NCBI RefSeq assembly: GCF_031143425.1
Contig: NC_090440.1
Location: forward strand, 336,973,844-337,037,843
Direction of reading: 5' to 3'
Source: Pleurodeles waltl
Taxonomy: Eukaryota > Chordata > Amphibia > Caudata > Salamandridae
DNA: 64,000 nt
Shown: positions 63,325 to 64,000 of the stretch, piece by piece
Layout of the letters: every line of letters starts with the position of its first letter
Numbering within the stretch: position 1 is the first letter of the stretch
The notes under the pieces: generated by a model
Databases searched by the model: none
Seen by the model: the letters and a program-made list of their open reading frames with translations, nothing else
Told to the model about the DNA's origin: nothing
Program-made: the position numbers and the translations under genes

Positions 63325-64000
63325 GTGTGGGTAGGCCTAGCGCCCGCGACAGGAAATGCCCCAAAACACAACGTGGACACATCCCATTTCTTGGCAGAAA
63401 ACAGAGGTGTTTTTTGCAAAGTGCCTACCTGTAGGTTTTAGCCTCTAGCTCAGCCCGCACCTAGGGAAACCTATCAAACCTGTGCCTTTTTGAAAACTAG
63501 AGACCTAGGGGAATCCAAGAAGGGGTGACTTGTGGGGCTCTGACCAGGTTCTGTTACCCAGAATCCTTTGCTAACCTCAAAATTTGGCTAAACAAACACA
63601 TTTTCCTCACATATCGGTGACATAAAGTTCTGGAATCTGAGAGGAGCCACAAATTTCCTTCCACCCAGCGTTCCCCCAAGTCTCCCGATAAAAATAATAC
63701 CTCACTTGTGTGGGTAGGCCTAGCGCCCGCAACAGGAAATGCCCCAAAACACAACGTGGACACATCCCATTTCTTGGCAGAAAACAGAGTTGTTTTTTGC
63801 AAAGTGCCTACCTTTAGGTTTTGGCCTCTAGCTCAGCTGGCACCTTGGGAAACCTACCAAACCTGTGCCTTTTTGGAAACTAGAGACCTAGTGGAATCCA
63901 AGATGGGGTGACTTGTGGGTCTCTGACCAGGTTCTGTTACCCAGAATCCTTTGCAAACCTCAAAATTTGGGTAAAAAACACATTTTCCTCACATTTTGGT
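63325..64000. repeat. Right-edge monomers, three-monomer repeat continuing
   Basis: A B unit at 63325 and a partial unit at 63708 repeat 62179 and 62562 at an offset of 1146 bp. They share CACATATCGGTGA (62464 and 63610) and TACCTTTAGG (62663 and 63809). The array continues past the window. Confidence 0.8.

Larger units (their letters stand above)
1..64000. repeat. Tandem satellite array, ~382-bp monomer, 167 monomer starts
   Basis: The same ~382-bp unit repeats head to tail across the entire window. Each unit carries, in order, GTGTGGGTAGG (phase zero), a CpG-rich stretch, CCCCAAAACACAAC, a T6 run before GCAAAGTG, TTTTGGCCTCTAGCTCAG, GGAAACCTACCAAACCTGTG, a TAGGGGAATCCAA block, GACCAGGTTCTGTTAC, CCTCACATTTC, GAGCCACAAATTTCC and AAGTCTCCCGATA. 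Successive starts are 381-383 bp apart except for a few indel monomers, and no inverted unit, unique spacer or inserted element interrupts them. Length tracks type: B, F and G units are usually 383 bp because of a GGCTAAACAAACAC (or AAGCAAACAC) variant; units with CAAATTTGGG are usually 381; most others are 382. This organisation is typical of eukaryotic centromeric or heterochromatic satellites. 382 bp is about two nucleosome repeats, which is suggestive only. I do not recognise the family. Confidence 0.97.

Noticed and set aside
1..64000. CRISPR array or bacterial repeat region
   Set aside because: The repeated unit is the whole 382 bp with no unique spacers, no cas-like genes and no flanking bacterial genes.
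1..64000. Ribosomal DNA or LTR-retrotransposon tandem array
   Set aside because: No rRNA-like conserved segments, no primer-binding site, polypurine tract or polyprotein frame is present in the monomer, and the period is too short.

Overview
The whole 64-kb window is one uninterrupted tandem array of a roughly 382-bp satellite DNA. Using the recurring GTGTGGGTAGG block as phase zero, I count 167 monomer starts, from 245 to 63708. There is a partial monomer at each edge, so the array runs off both ends. All monomers point the same way. Start-to-start distances are almost all 381, 382 or 383 bp, with extremes of 372 and 389, so there is no room for a gene, transposon, rRNA, tRNA or unique spacer. 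I see no credible protein-coding gene. The short open frames on both strands are by-products of the repeat: they begin at GTG or TTG rather than ATG, recur once per monomer, and change absolute frame from one monomer to the next.

The window looks like pericentromeric, centromeric or other heterochromatic satellite DNA of a eukaryote. Most differences that define monomer types are CpG to TpG or CpA transitions at fixed positions, which suggests a germline-methylated genome (vertebrate-like, or possibly plant). I cannot name the species or match the monomer to a satellite family I know.

Monomers fall into recurring types. A, B, C and D (with a variant D' and an A relative E) build a four-monomer unit of about 1529 bp. 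F, C' and G build a second pattern in which C' alternates with F or F-like monomers. H and I are minor types. Layout: 245-10191 is mainly the A-B-C-D regime. 10192-11609 is a transition. 11610-17355 is the F/C'/G regime and contains a 2.7-kb block copied once at an offset of 3060 bp. 17356-20515 is an I/H/C/D'/E mosaic. 20516-30640 returns to A-B-C-D and contains a 3.3-kb block copied at an offset of about 4.2 kb. 30641-39380 holds a four-monomer and a six-monomer tandem duplication built on E-B-F-C'. 39381-41530 reuses segments resembling 14.3-18.3 kb. 41543-51477 is organised on a seven-monomer unit of about 2674 bp. 51478-64000 is a mosaic with a recurrent 13-monomer spacing (about 4967 bp) and very local two- and three-monomer repeats at the right end.

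The notable content is therefore the evolutionary architecture: nested duplications, hybrid monomers, CpG-decay type markers and a cluster of small indels. No gene system is present. All alignments and counts were made by eye, so identities are described qualitatively.
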